Assembly (NCBI RefSeq): GCF_007971225.1 | Contig: NZ_CP042435.1 | Location: 3,041,501 to 3,105,500, forward strand | DNA length: 64,000 bases | Direction: 5' to 3' | Source of the DNA: Panacibacter ginsenosidivorans | GTDB taxonomy: Bacteria; Bacteroidota; Bacteroidia; Chitinophagales; Chitinophagaceae | In this document: piece after piece, positions 9,274-17,461 of the stretch | How positions within the stretch are numbered: the first letter of the stretch is position 1 | Layout: every line of letters begins with the position of its first letter | Program-made: the position numbers and the translations under genes | The notes under the pieces: model-generated | The model's database searches: none | What the model saw: the letters and a program-made list of their open reading frames with translations, nothing else | Told to the model about the DNA's origin: nothing

Positions 9274-9292
9274 TTGCGTCGCACAGCGTGTT
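9274..9292. repeat. Left arm, type A core (inner half diverged)
   Basis: TTGCGTCGCAC is intact and the inner part reads AGCGTGTT instead of TCTTGTAC. The outer part TTTTTATGAGCCGGACTGTATG (from 9234) and TTGGCATCTTCG match other arms. Confidence 0.8.
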
Positions 9293-9400
9293 CAGTAAGA
9301 TGAGATGGCAGCAAGAGAATCTTTAATCGTTAAACAAAAAGTTAAAACATAATGATAGCGGTTTTTTCCAGTTATATATAAGCACCAGAATGCATAAAAT

Positions 9401-9428
9401 CAACTTTAGTTTCAGGAAACTAAAGTTG
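9401..9428. repeat. Perfect 13-bp hairpin inside the repeat interval
   Basis: CAACTTTAGTTTC and GAAACTAAAGTTG are perfectly complementary with only AG between them. There is no T-run, so it is not a typical terminator. Confidence 0.75.
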
Positions 9429-9587
9429 CAGAAGTGTAGAAAAATACCCGTAACAAGTATTCGTGATTTTATGGTATTATACTGTAGTTGTCCAGCCTTA
9501 TCTTTGCTGCCCCAAAGCCAGTTGTAGTAAAGGGTATTACCAAATTGTGACATTCCTAGCAGTTAAATGCTGATAAACTTACAAGCA

Positions 9588-9606
9588 GTACAAGTGAGTG
9601 ACACAA
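9588..9606. repeat. Right arm, type B core
   Basis: GTACAAGTGAGTGACACAA, an exact B core, followed by CAAAGTAAAATAGCA. It ends about 60 bp upstream of asnS. Confidence 0.85.
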
Positions 9607-9667
9607 CAAAGTAAAATAGCATTACCGCAGTCTGTAACAAAAAATAAATTTCATTAAAGAAAAGGGT

Positions 9668-11116
9668 ATGTTCAATAAAAGAATTAAAATAAAGGAGCTG
9701 CTACAAAGTAAGCAAACAGGACACAAAGTAACAGTAATGGGATGGGTGCGCACATTTCGTAACAACCAGTTTATAGCATTGAATGATGGGAGTACCAATA
9801 ATAATTTGCAGGTTGTGGTTGAGCTTGGCTTGCTCGATGATGAAACATTAAAACGTATTACTACCAGTGCTTCTTTGAAAGTTATTGGAGAAGTAGTGCC
9901 AAGCCCGGGTAAGGGTCAAAAAATGGAATTGAAAGCAGCAGCAATAGAAATTCTTGGTGACAGTGATGCGGAAAAATACCCTTTGCAGCCAAAGAAGCAC
10001 AGCCTTGAATTTTTAAGAGAAATAGCACACCTGCGTTTTCGCACCAACACATTTGGAGCTATATTTCGCATAAGGCATTCGCTGGCTTTTGCTACTCATA
10101 AATTTTTTAATGATAAAGGGTTTGTGTACCTGCATACACCAGTTATTACTGCAAGTGATGCAGAAGGTGCCGGTGAGATGTTTCGTGTTACAACACTTCC
10201 AATTGATAATCCTCCGCGAAAAGAAAATGGTGATGTAGATTTTACAGAGGATTTTTTTGGTAAAAGCACCAACCTAACTGTAAGCGGACAACTCGAAGGT
10301 GAACTGGGTGCTACTGCATTTAGTGAAATATATACATTTGGTCCAACTTTCCGTGCAGAGAATTCCAATACAACCCGCCACCTGGCTGAATTCTGGATGA
10401 TTGAACCTGAAATGGCTTTCTGTGACATTGAAGATAATATGAATCTTGCGGAGGAGTTTATTCAATATCTTATAAGATATGCAATGGAGCATAATGGAGA
10501 GGATCTTGCTTTTCTTGATCAGCGTCTTGCCGATGAAGAGAAACAAAAACCTCAGTCAGAACGCAGCGAAATGGGACTGCTCGAAAAACTTCGTTTTGTA
10601 ACAGAAAATAAATTTGAGCGAATTACTTATACAGAGGCAATTAATATTTTATTGGATTCACCTGCGTATAAAAAGAAAAAGTTTAAGTATGACGTGGCAT
10701 GGGGAATAGATATGCAGAGTGAACATGAACGTTATCTTGTAGAAAAACATTTTAAAAAGCCGGTGATCGTCACTGGTTACCCGGCAGCTATTAAAGCATT
10801 TTATATGCGATTGAATGATGGTTGTGAGCCCGGAAAAGAAACGGTTGCAGCAATGGATATACTTGCGCCTGGTATTGGTGAAATTGTCGGGGGAAGTCAG
10901 CGTGAAGAGCGTTTGGAAAAACTGGAACAACGTATGACAGATATGCATCTTCCTGTTGAGGAAATGAGTTGGTATTTGGATACCCGGCGTTTTGGTACGG
11001 TGCCTCATGCAGGTTTTGGATTAGGTTTTGAACGAATGGTTTTATTTGTTACAGGGATGACCAATATTCGCGATGTAATTCCATTTGCAAGGACGCCTAA
11101 GAACTGCGAGTTTTAG
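9668..11116 (+). CDS. asnS: Asparagine--tRNA ligase
   Basis: 482 residues. This class IIb synthetase charges tRNA-Asn with asparagine. The N-terminal OB-fold anticodon-binding domain (about residues 15-115) has [19 protein letters not shown]. The catalytic domain has motif 2 [21 protein letters not shown] and motif 3 [15 protein letters not shown]. The region between includes the insertion usual for bacterial AsnRS. tRNA-Phe lies 101 bp downstream behind its own promoter. The start ATG follows GAAAAGGGT, a weak purine-rich leader. Confidence 0.97.
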   Translation: MFNKRIKIKELLQSKQTGHKVTVMGWVRTFRNNQFIALNDGSTNNNLQVVVELGLLDDETLKRITTSASLKVIGEVVPSPGKGQKMELKAAAIEILGDSDAEKYPLQPKKHSLEFLREIAHLRFRTNTFGAIFRIRHSLAFATHKFFNDKGFVYLHTPVITASDAEGAGEMFRVTTLPIDNPPRKENGDVDFTEDFFGKSTNLTVSGQLEGELGATAFSEIYTFGPTFRAENSNTTRHLAEFWMIEPEMAFCDIEDNMNLAEEFIQYLIRYAMEHNGEDLAFLDQRLADEEKQKPQSERSEMGLLEKLRFVTENKFERITYTEAINILLDSPAYKKKKFKYDVAWGIDMQSEHERYLVEKHFKKPVIVTGYPAAIKAFYMRLNDGCEPGKETVAAMDILAPGIGEIVGGSQREERLEKLEQRMTDMHLPVEEMSWYLDTRRFGTVPHAGFGLGFERMVLFVTGMTNIRDVIPFARTPKNCEF

Positions 11117-11164
11117 CTTGGAATAGAATAGGTATAATGCGACCCATAACAATTAGAATTTGTT

Positions 11165-11194
11165 TTTGGGATTTGGATTTACAACTTATATTTG
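11165..11194 (+). promoter_or_regulatory. Promoter of tRNA-Phe
   Basis: TTTG at 11165-11168 and TATATTTG at 11187-11194, 18 bp apart, match the Bacteroidota -33/-7 consensus exactly. The tRNA begins 23 nt after the -7 element. Confidence 0.85.
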
Positions 11195-11217
11195 CAGCCC
11201 GAAAGGGAAAAGTGAAT

Positions 11218-11290
11218 GGTGCGGTAGCTCAGTCGGTAGAGCAAAGGACTGAAAATCCTTGTGTCGGCGGTTCGATCCCGCCCCACACCA
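11218..11290 (+). tRNA. tRNA-Phe (anticodon GAA)
   Basis: 73 nt without encoded CCA. The acceptor GGTGCGG pairs with CCACACC except for C5 opposite A68. The D-stem is GCTC/GAGC, the anticodon stem AAGGA/TCCTT encloses CTGAAAA (anticodon GAA), and the T-arm GGCGG/CCGCC has loop TTCGATC. All other stems are perfect. Confidence 0.94.
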
Positions 11291-11300
11291 CGCTTTAAAA

Positions 11301-11330
11301 GGCCTCGTCAGTAATGGCGGGGTTTTTTAT
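11301..11330 (+). terminator. Terminator of tRNA-Phe
   Basis: CCTCG (11303-11307) pairs with CGGGG (11318-11322) with one G-T wobble and is followed by six T. Confidence 0.75.
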
Positions 11331-11726
11331 TTACAATATTATTTATTCTTAAAAGCCTCCCTCCAATTAATTTTCATCCCTCTATTTTGCCGTTCATCAT
11401 TTTGTAAGGACTTAATATTTCACCTGATTTTTTATAAATGATTGATTAGTAATGAATTTATTCTTAGCCTATTATCTCTCACCGCCGATTACTTGAAAAA
11501 ACTTGGTACTTTGTATTGCATAGTATTAAAAAACTCCTCATCTTTGTGTTGTCAAAATAAGACTTAGATGAGCAGGTTCAGAAAGTACAAGTGAGTGACA
11601 CAACAGACGATGAACAAAGAAACAAAAGCTGACAAACAAAAAATTCGAAACAAGATTTAATAACCGTTCCGCCATTGTTTACAAAATGAAGTAAGCAACG
11701 GAGGAACAACCAAAAACTCCCGGAAT
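11331..11726. other. Intergenic region with one repeat arm
   Basis: About 395 bp between tRNA-Phe and the PadR gene. The only structure I recognise is the right B arm at 11585-11603. The short open frames overlapping it or the tRNA have no family features. Confidence 0.6.
11585..11603. repeat. Single right arm, type B core
   Basis: GTACAAGTGAGTGACACAA, an exact B core, followed by CAGACGATG. No facing left arm is seen upstream. It lies about 120 bp before the PadR gene. Confidence 0.82.
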
Positions 11727-12089
11727 ATGGATATTCAGAACACACAAAGCCAGATGCGGAAAGGAGTATTGGAGTTTTGCATTCTATCCGTTATACGTCA
11801 GGGTGAAGTTTACCCAAGTGATATAGTGGAACAAATGAAATCTGCCAACCTGCAGATTTTGGAAGGCACCCTCTACCCATTGCTTACCAGGCTAAAGAAC
11901 GCGGGGCTTTTAACTTACCGTTGGGTTGAAAGCAATAGCGGCCCCCCCAGGAAATATTTCCTGATGACCGACAAGGGGATTGAATTTTACGGTGAACTGG
12001 AAAGAACATGGAAAGAACTGGCAGATGCAGTACATGCACTTACACAGCCTAACCACAACGAGAACGAAACCCCCACCTTAACCAAATAA
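11727..12089 (+). CDS. PadR family transcriptional regulator
   Basis: 120 residues. A winged helix-turn-helix covers most of the protein: VLEFCILSVIRQGEVYPSDIV, then LQILEGTLYPLLTRLKNAGLL and the wing SGPPRKYFLMTDKG. A short C-terminal helix (FYGELERTWKELADAVHALT) probably dimerises, as in subfamily-2 PadR proteins. The gene is 10 bp upstream of a PspC-domain protein on the same strand. PadR/PspC pairs of this kind are common in Bacteroidota, and the regulator probably controls its own operon in response to envelope stress or a small ligand; the ligand is unknown. Confidence 0.9.
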   Translation: MDIQNTQSQMRKGVLEFCILSVIRQGEVYPSDIVEQMKSANLQILEGTLYPLLTRLKNAGLLTYRWVESNSGPPRKYFLMTDKGIEFYGELERTWKELADAVHALTQPNHNENETPTLTK

Positions 12090-12099
12090 ATGATGAACA

Positions 12100-14283
12100 A
12101 TGAAAAAGGTAATAAACATAAACTTCCAGGGCAGAGTGGTTCCCATTGAGGAAACTGCTTACGACATACTGAAGCAGTATGTTGAAAGTCTTCGCCGCTT
12201 TTTTGCCAATGAAGAAGGAAAGGATGAGATCATAAATGATATAGAAGGCCGTATTGCTGAACTATTTGGGGAAACATTAAAGAAAGGGGGCACCTGTATT
12301 ACTGACGACGATGTAAATGCAATCATAAACAGTATGGGGCGCCCTGAAGAATTTGAAACAGAAGAAGCTAGTGTGCGTGAACAACTAAGTGGCGAACAAA
12401 AACAGTATTCCAATACAGGCAGTACCTCATCATCTCAAACATATTCAGAAAGTACTGGTAGTGTTAGACCAGAGCGTTTTTACAGGGATGAGAACAACAA
12501 ACTCCTTGGTGGTGTGTGTGCTGGTTTGGCTAACTATTTTAATATTGATAAACTGGTGGTTCGGATCCTGTTTATCATCTTCACTTTTGGTTTTGGTTTT
12601 GGATTCATAACTTACCTGATCTTATGGGTAGCCATTCCAAGCTCTGCTTCTACTACTATTGGGTCTGTGCGTAAACGCCTTTTTCGTGATCCCGAAAATA
12701 AACTAATTGGTGGTGTTTGTGGTGGTCTTGCTTCCTATTTTGGTGTGAACATATGGATACCAAGAATTTTGTTCCTGATACCATTCTTATCAATCGTTAC
12801 AAGCTGGAATCATTGGGGCGTCTTTGATTTTCCCAACTTCATCAACTTATCTTTTAGTCCGGGTGCAACTTTAATATATATCATTTTATGGCTTGTGCTT
12901 CCTGAGGCTTCAACTACTTCAGATAAACTTGAAATGAAAGGAGAGAAAGTAGATCTTAACAGCATCAAGAATACAATTCAAAAAGATATGGAAGGTTTTG
13001 GTGAAAGAGCAAAAGCGTTTGGTGCAGAAGTGGGCGAAAGGGCCGCAGAACTTGGCAGCAATATAGGTGCAAGGGGAAAGCAATTTAGTGCAGAGGCAGG
13101 CGGTGTGGCAAAAAAAGCAGGCACAACATTAGGAGATATTATCGTTCTGATCTTTAAAATATTTGCCTACTTTATTCTTGCGGTGGTACTGATCGCAATA
13201 GTAGGGGCATTATTCGGAGTAGGCATAGCTTTTACAGGCTTACTTCCTTTGAAATCTTATGTTATCAATGATGGCTGGCAGAATACATTAGCATGGGGTG
13301 CCTATATATTCTTCATTTGGGTTCCTGTAATTGGCATCATTACCTGGATAATACGCAGAATAGCAAGGATCAAAAGCAACAGCAGTGTAATGCGTTTTAG
13401 CTTCGCTGCCATGTGGATAGTAGGTTTGTTTTGCGTGATTGGTTTGATCGCTTCTTTAAGAAATGATTTCTCTTACCATAACTCTCCTGTTGAGGCTAAT
13501 ATTCCACTTACTAATCCTGGTATTGGTAAACTGGAATTAAAACTGCAGAAAGACACCCGTTATTATTTTAGCAACAACTTCCTGCACTTTGAACCGTTTG
13601 CAAACATTGATGAAGACACTGCTTTCGTTCAGAATATACACATACGTGTGATGAAATCAGAGAGTGATAGCTTCCATGCTACTATACTGAAAATGGTGAA
13701 TGCAGCTACTAAAACAGAAGCTGATGAAAAGGCAGACAGAATGCAGTTCAACATTACACAAAAAGACAGCAGCCTTTTATTTGACAGGGGCATACCAATT
13801 TCAAAAGAAGACAAATTTCGCAACCAGACTGTTTACATAACTGTATATGTTCCCGTAGGAAAAAGAATTCTTATCAAAGACAATGTAGGCTGGAGCGACA
13901 GGTTTCATATCGAACTTGGTAATGATGTTGATGACTGGCGCTGGAGATACGATGAAGATGGTTATAACTGGGAAAGCAATGTTGAATATACAATGACAGC
14001 AGAAGGGCTGAAACGTACACACGAAGAAAAGAAACATGATAATGACGAAAACGATGACAATAACGACAATGATAAAACATCACCTTCAGATAATTATAAA
14101 GATCGTATAGACACAATCAAAAACAACAGCAACGATTCTACGCGATATCATTATCAGCCTGCAAAAGAAGAACAGCAACAAAAAGAAGTTAAAGTAGCTA
14201 TAGAAGAACCGGCAACAAAAAGAATAATGAATATAAATGTTCACGATCTGGCAACAACGTTTATTGAAAGAACTGCTATATAA
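12100..14283 (+). CDS. Large membrane protein with two PspC domains
   Basis: 727 residues. A cytosolic helical N-terminus (about 1-95, ETAYDILKQYVESLRRFF and NDIEGRIAELFGE) is followed by two tandem PspC domains. The first starts RFYRDENNKLLGGVCAGLANYF (near 128), the second RLFRDPENKLIGGVCGGLASYF (near 192), each with a hydrophobic segment. Further membrane helices lie near residues 350-440. The C-terminal ~270 residues are a polar, probably beta-structured domain ending in a D/N/K-rich low-complexity run. PspC proteins sense or counter inner-membrane damage. It is the second gene of the PadR operon. Confidence 0.85.
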   Translation: MKKVININFQGRVVPIEETAYDILKQYVESLRRFFANEEGKDEIINDIEGRIAELFGETLKKGGTCITDDDVNAIINSMGRPEEFETEEASVREQLSGEQKQYSNTGSTSSSQTYSESTGSVRPERFYRDENNKLLGGVCAGLANYFNIDKLVVRILFIIFTFGFGFGFITYLILWVAIPSSASTTIGSVRKRLFRDPENKLIGGVCGGLASYFGVNIWIPRILFLIPFLSIVTSWNHWGVFDFPNFINLSFSPGATLIYIILWLVLPEASTTSDKLEMKGEKVDLNSIKNTIQKDMEGFGERAKAFGAEVGERAAELGSNIGARGKQFSAEAGGVAKKAGTTLGDIIVLIFKIFAYFILAVVLIAIVGALFGVGIAFTGLLPLKSYVINDGWQNTLAWGAYIFFIWVPVIGIITWIIRRIARIKSNSSVMRFSFAAMWIVGLFCVIGLIASLRNDFSYHNSPVEANIPLTNPGIGKLELKLQKDTRYYFSNNFLHFEPFANIDEDTAFVQNIHIRVMKSESDSFHATILKMVNAATKTEADEKADRMQFNITQKDSSLLFDRGIPISKEDKFRNQTVYITVYVPVGKRILIKDNVGWSDRFHIELGNDVDDWRWRYDEDGYNWESNVEYTMTAEGLKRTHEEKKHDNDENDDNNDNDKTSPSDNYKDRIDTIKNNSNDSTRYHYQPAKEEQQQKEVKVAIEEPATKRIMNINVHDLATTFIERTAI

Positions 14284-14376
14284 ACTCGGTTAAGGTTGGG
14301 AACAAAAGAACCCTGAACCAATTCCGGATCGGGGTTCTTCCCTTCTAAAATTTTTTCTCTTTCGCTGACACAATCG

Positions 14377-14412
14377 AACCGCAGTTATTTTTATAGCTGC
14401 GGTTTTTTATTT
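14377..14412 (+). terminator. Terminator of the PadR-PspC operon
   Basis: AACCGCAG (14377-14384) pairs with CTGCGGTT (14397-14404) and is followed by TTTTATTTT. A weaker GAACCC/GGGTTC hairpin lies at 14308-14337. Confidence 0.88.
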
Positions 14413-14447
14413 TATGGAATCTGCTTCTGCATTACTATTAAGCTTCG

Positions 14448-14466
14448 TTGTGTCACTCACTTGTAC
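14448..14466. repeat. Left arm, type B core
   Basis: TTGTGTCACTCACTTGTAC, an exact B core, preceded by ACTATTAAGCTTCG and followed by GTCTTGTTCTTTATTCAGCAAA. Its facing arm is at 15986, so this pair encloses two genes. Confidence 0.85.
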
Positions 14467-14515
14467 GTCTTGTTCTTTATTCAGCAAACTAAACTTCCAC
14501 CAAAACATAATTGCT

Positions 14516-15145
14516 ATGAACAATTCAAATGCATTATTAATCGAAAAAAATTTTCAGGCCATGGCACTAATAATTGCTCCTGTATTATTTGCAGCTTCTA
14601 CTTTCTTTTGGGTAAATGGAGAATACGGTATTGCAGCTGCAACATTTGGAATAATCTCATTATTCTTCTGGATACCTGCATTAACAGGTCTGTTCAGCCT
14701 GCTTAAAAATAAAATGCCACGTTATGCAACCTATGGATTATGGATCGCTGTGTTTGGATGCATATCTGGCGTATGTTTTATGTTTCTTGGTTACTTAACA
14801 ACCATATTTAATATTTCTCACTCTGCATACTTACAAAAGCTTTCCGAATATCCTTTTTCATCGCAACTATTATTGTTTGCAACCGGTCCATTGTTTCCTT
14901 TAAGTCTGCTGATTTTAGGCATTATTTTATTTCGTACAAAAACTGTTGCAGCATGGATAGCCATTTTATTATGCCTGGGGGCAATTGCTTTTCCGGCAAG
15001 CAGAATACCAAGAGTAGAATGGATTGCACATGTAGCAGATGTGTTATTGCTGGTACCAACTATGGCTATCGGATTTTCTTTGCTAAAAAATTCCAAAACA
15101 GCAATTCAAGAAAAAAAGTCAAACCTTGCCAATGATAAAATCTAA
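14516..15145 (+). CDS. Six-helix integral membrane protein, unknown function
   Basis: 209 residues from the ATG at 14516. An in-frame ATG at 14414 would read through the terminator tail and the repeat arm, giving a spurious N-terminus (FVVSLTCTSC), so I reject it. At least six hydrophobic segments are visible (MALIIAPVLFAASTFFW, ATFGIISLFFWIPALTGLF, GLWIAVFGCISGVCFMFLGY, LLLFATGPLFPLSLLILGI, AAWIAILLCLGAIAF, ADVLLLVPTMAIGFSLL). I recognise no transporter or enzyme motif. It overlaps the next gene by 20 bp (14 if that gene starts at 15132), so the two are probably translationally linked. Confidence 0.72.
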   Translation: MNNSNALLIEKNFQAMALIIAPVLFAASTFFWVNGEYGIAAATFGIISLFFWIPALTGLFSLLKNKMPRYATYGLWIAVFGCISGVCFMFLGYLTTIFNISHSAYLQKLSEYPFSSQLLLFATGPLFPLSLLILGIILFRTKTVAAWIAILLCLGAIAFPASRIPRVEWIAHVADVLLLVPTMAIGFSLLKNSKTAIQEKKSNLANDKI

Positions 15146-15956
15146 AAACTTTTGGGTAGCAACAATTGCTTTAGCCATTATTCCTTTGCTTAGCATTGAT
15201 ATTGCACAACATTATGTGGACTGGCAAAAAGAAGTAAGAGAAGAACTTATTTATGCAGTACAGGATGTTTATTCATTTACTAAAGAGCAAAAAACTGCCT
15301 TACTTGATAAAGTCTTTGAACGCAATGAAACACTGACTTTTCTATTTTATACAAAAATATTCTGCAGCATATTGCTGCTTTTATTAAGCATATATTTTTT
15401 CAGGCTTTACAAAAAAGAAAAGCTGGTAAATCCATTTAAATCTGTTGCTGTTTGTGTAATTGTTATTGCGTTCTTTTTGTCTGGAAAAATTCTTTCAGTA
15501 ATAATGTTTAGCACTAATGACAAAACAAATTTTCTAACGTTACCTGCAAATGAATATTCATTTCAAAATTTGTATGACCAGAATTTTAAAGGCAAGGTTG
15601 TGTATGTAGATTTCTGGGGGACCACGTGTGGTCCTTGTCTTGCAGAATTCAGAGATTTTACTAAGCCACTTAAAGAACGGTACAAGACGAACAAAGACAT
15701 AAATTATTTATACATTTCAAGAGGAAATAAATATTTATGGAAACAGCAGATAGACAAGTATGGAATAGATGGCTATCATGTATTCCTGGAAGACGAACAA
15801 TATGATGAGCTTTACAAAGCTTCAACTAAAGATACCAACGTTCTTATGCCACATTATTTGATTATTGATAAGCAAGGCAAAGTTGCTATTACCAGTGCAA
15901 AACACCCAAGTGATAAAGATTCATTGTACGCCCAATTGGATAAATACCTGCAATAA
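15126..15956 (+). CDS. Membrane-anchored thioredoxin/TlpA-like protein
   Basis: 276 residues (or 274 from the next ATG at 15132). There is one N-terminal membrane helix (WVATIALAIIPLLSIDIA) and two more (FCSILLLLLSIYFFRL and VAVCVIVIAFFLSGKIL). A periplasmic thioredoxin-fold domain of ~130 residues has the redox site WGTTCGPCLAEF, the CxxC being Cys-Gly-Pro-Cys. The cis-proline region is in MPHYLIIDKQGKV. This resembles TlpA/ResA-type thiol oxidoreductases that reduce or isomerise disulfides outside the cytoplasm. Its start overlaps the preceding membrane protein gene, which may be a partner. Confidence 0.82.
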   Translation: MPMIKSKNFWVATIALAIIPLLSIDIAQHYVDWQKEVREELIYAVQDVYSFTKEQKTALLDKVFERNETLTFLFYTKIFCSILLLLLSIYFFRLYKKEKLVNPFKSVAVCVIVIAFFLSGKILSVIMFSTNDKTNFLTLPANEYSFQNLYDQNFKGKVVYVDFWGTTCGPCLAEFRDFTKPLKERYKTNKDINYLYISRGNKYLWKQQIDKYGIDGYHVFLEDEQYDELYKASTKDTNVLMPHYLIIDKQGKVAITSAKHPSDKDSLYAQLDKYLQ

Positions 15957-15985
15957 TAAATTGATTGTTGAAGAAAGAACTAAAC

Positions 15986-16004
15986 GTACAAGCGTGCGAC
16001 GCAA
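15986..16004. repeat. Right arm, type A core
   Basis: GTACAAGCGTGCGACGCAA, one change from the A core. It is preceded by AAGAAAGAACTAAAC and followed by AAACTTAATATTTATTC and then GTAGCCAGGCTCATAAAA, the conserved outer end. Confidence 0.87.
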
Positions 16005-16043
16005 GAAAAACTTAATATTTATTCTGTAGCCAGGCTCATAAAA

Positions 16044-17321
16044 TTATTTAAACTCGTAACCAATATCATTCCTGTAATACATGCCATCAAAATAAATTTG
16101 CTGCAATATGGCAGTTGATTTATTTACTGCATCTGTGATATTTGCGCCGGAAGAAGTAACCGTTAATACACGTCCTCCATTTGTTACAACCGTATCATCC
16201 ATTTGTTTTGTGCCCGCATGAAACACGATTGAATCGTTCGCCATTTTTAAATTGTCAAGTCCGCCGATTTTCAAATTCTTTTTATAGTCACCGGGATAGC
16301 CACCACTTGCCGCAACAACAGTTGCATAAGCTTTATCATTGTAGGTTATATTTTTTTCTTTAAGTGTTCCGTTGTGTATAGCAAGAAATAACTCAACAAT
16401 ATCATTTTGCAATCGTGGCATTACAACTTCCGTTTCAGGATCTCCCATGCGGCAATTATATTCAATAACAAAAGGTTCATTGTTTACTTTGATCAACCCA
16501 AAAAATATAAAGCCTTTGTAAATGATATTCTCCGCAGCGAGCCCGTTGACGGTAGGCTCTATAATTTTTGTAATTACTTTATGCATAAATATATCATCAA
16601 CAAAAGGTACAGGACTTACGCAACCCATGCCACCTGTGTTTAAACCCGTATCGCCTTCACCAATTCTTTTATAGTCTTTAGCATGACCAATGATTTTGTA
16701 ATCTTTCCCATCAGTTAAAACAAACACGCTTGTTTCAATGCCATCAAGAAATTCTTCTATCACTACTTTGCTGCTTGCATCACCAAATTGTTTGTTGATG
16801 ATCATTTCTTCAAAAGTTGTTAAAGCATCTTCGTGTGTGGTGCTGATAACAACGCCTTTACCAGCAGCAAGCCCGTCTGCTTTTAAAACAATGGGCAATG
16901 TATGTTGAGCAATATATTTTTTTCCTTCCTCAAAATTTTCATTGGTAAATTCTGCATAACCTGCCGTTGGTATTTTATGACGCTGCATGAATTTTTTTGA
17001 GAAAGCTTTGCTGCCTTCCAATTGTGCGCCATAAGCCGCCGGGCCAATAACAGGAATACCTGGCAATTCTTTTTCATAAAAATCGTATACACCTTTTACA
17101 AGTGGTTCTTCGGGACCGACTACGATAAGATCGATCTTATTTTCAAGACACACTTTTTTCTGTGCTTCAAAATCTGTAACGCTTACATTGAGATTAGTAC
17201 CGTATTGAAGCGTTCCTGCATTTCCCGGTGCAATAAACAGTTTAGCACAAAGTTTACTTTGTGCCATCTTCCATGCCAATGCATGTTCACGACCACCGCC
17301 ACCTAAAAGAAGGATATTCAT
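16044..17321 (-). CDS. purD: Phosphoribosylamine--glycine ligase
   Basis: 425 residues from the ATG at 17321, where NILLLGGGGREHALAWKM matches the family N-terminus; an upstream in-frame ATG at 17390 would add a non-homologous hydrophobic stretch. The enzyme joins phosphoribosylamine and glycine with ATP in the second step of purine synthesis. The ATP-grasp signatures are clear: KADGLAAGKGVVI, GVVISTT, SVFVLTDG, GLNTGGMGCVSP and EYNCRMGDPETEVVMPRL. The gene stands alone. Confidence 0.96.
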   Translation of the reverse strand: MNILLLGGGGREHALAWKMAQSKLCAKLFIAPGNAGTLQYGTNLNVSVTDFEAQKKVCLENKIDLIVVGPEEPLVKGVYDFYEKELPGIPVIGPAAYGAQLEGSKAFSKKFMQRHKIPTAGYAEFTNENFEEGKKYIAQHTLPIVLKADGLAAGKGVVISTTHEDALTTFEEMIINKQFGDASSKVVIEEFLDGIETSVFVLTDGKDYKIIGHAKDYKRIGEGDTGLNTGGMGCVSPVPFVDDIFMHKVITKIIEPTVNGLAAENIIYKGFIFFGLIKVNNEPFVIEYNCRMGDPETEVVMPRLQNDIVELFLAIHNGTLKEKNITYNDKAYATVVAASGGYPGDYKKNLKIGGLDNLKMANDSIVFHAGTKQMDDTVVTNGGRVLTVTSSGANITDAVNKSTAILQQIYFDGMYYRNDIGYEFK

Positions 17322-17461
17322 AAAATATGCAGTTAAAAATGAATAAAGTTGCGCGAAAGTAAAGCAGTATTTATAAATGAACGTTAGCATTTAGAATTTT
17401 ACTGTATTTTGAGCCACTTAATTATTATCAAACCTTCAATTGAAATTCAAAACTGCCTGCT

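Larger units (their letters stand above)
9068..9667. other. 600-bp region without a gene, holding an expanded repeat pair
   Basis: The region contains the left arm core at 9274-9292 and the right arm core at 9588-9606. Between them are about 295 bp that carry a perfect hairpin (9401-9428) and no convincing coding frame. From 9068 to about 9230 I see nothing recognisable; the short open frames lack family features. Confidence 0.6.

Noticed and set aside
9090-9326. 78-codon open frame downstream of the rho start
   Set aside because: It runs through the repeat arm at 9274, has no signal or domain, and its composition looks non-coding.
11259-11441. 60-codon open frame
   Set aside because: It starts inside tRNA-Phe and crosses its terminator.
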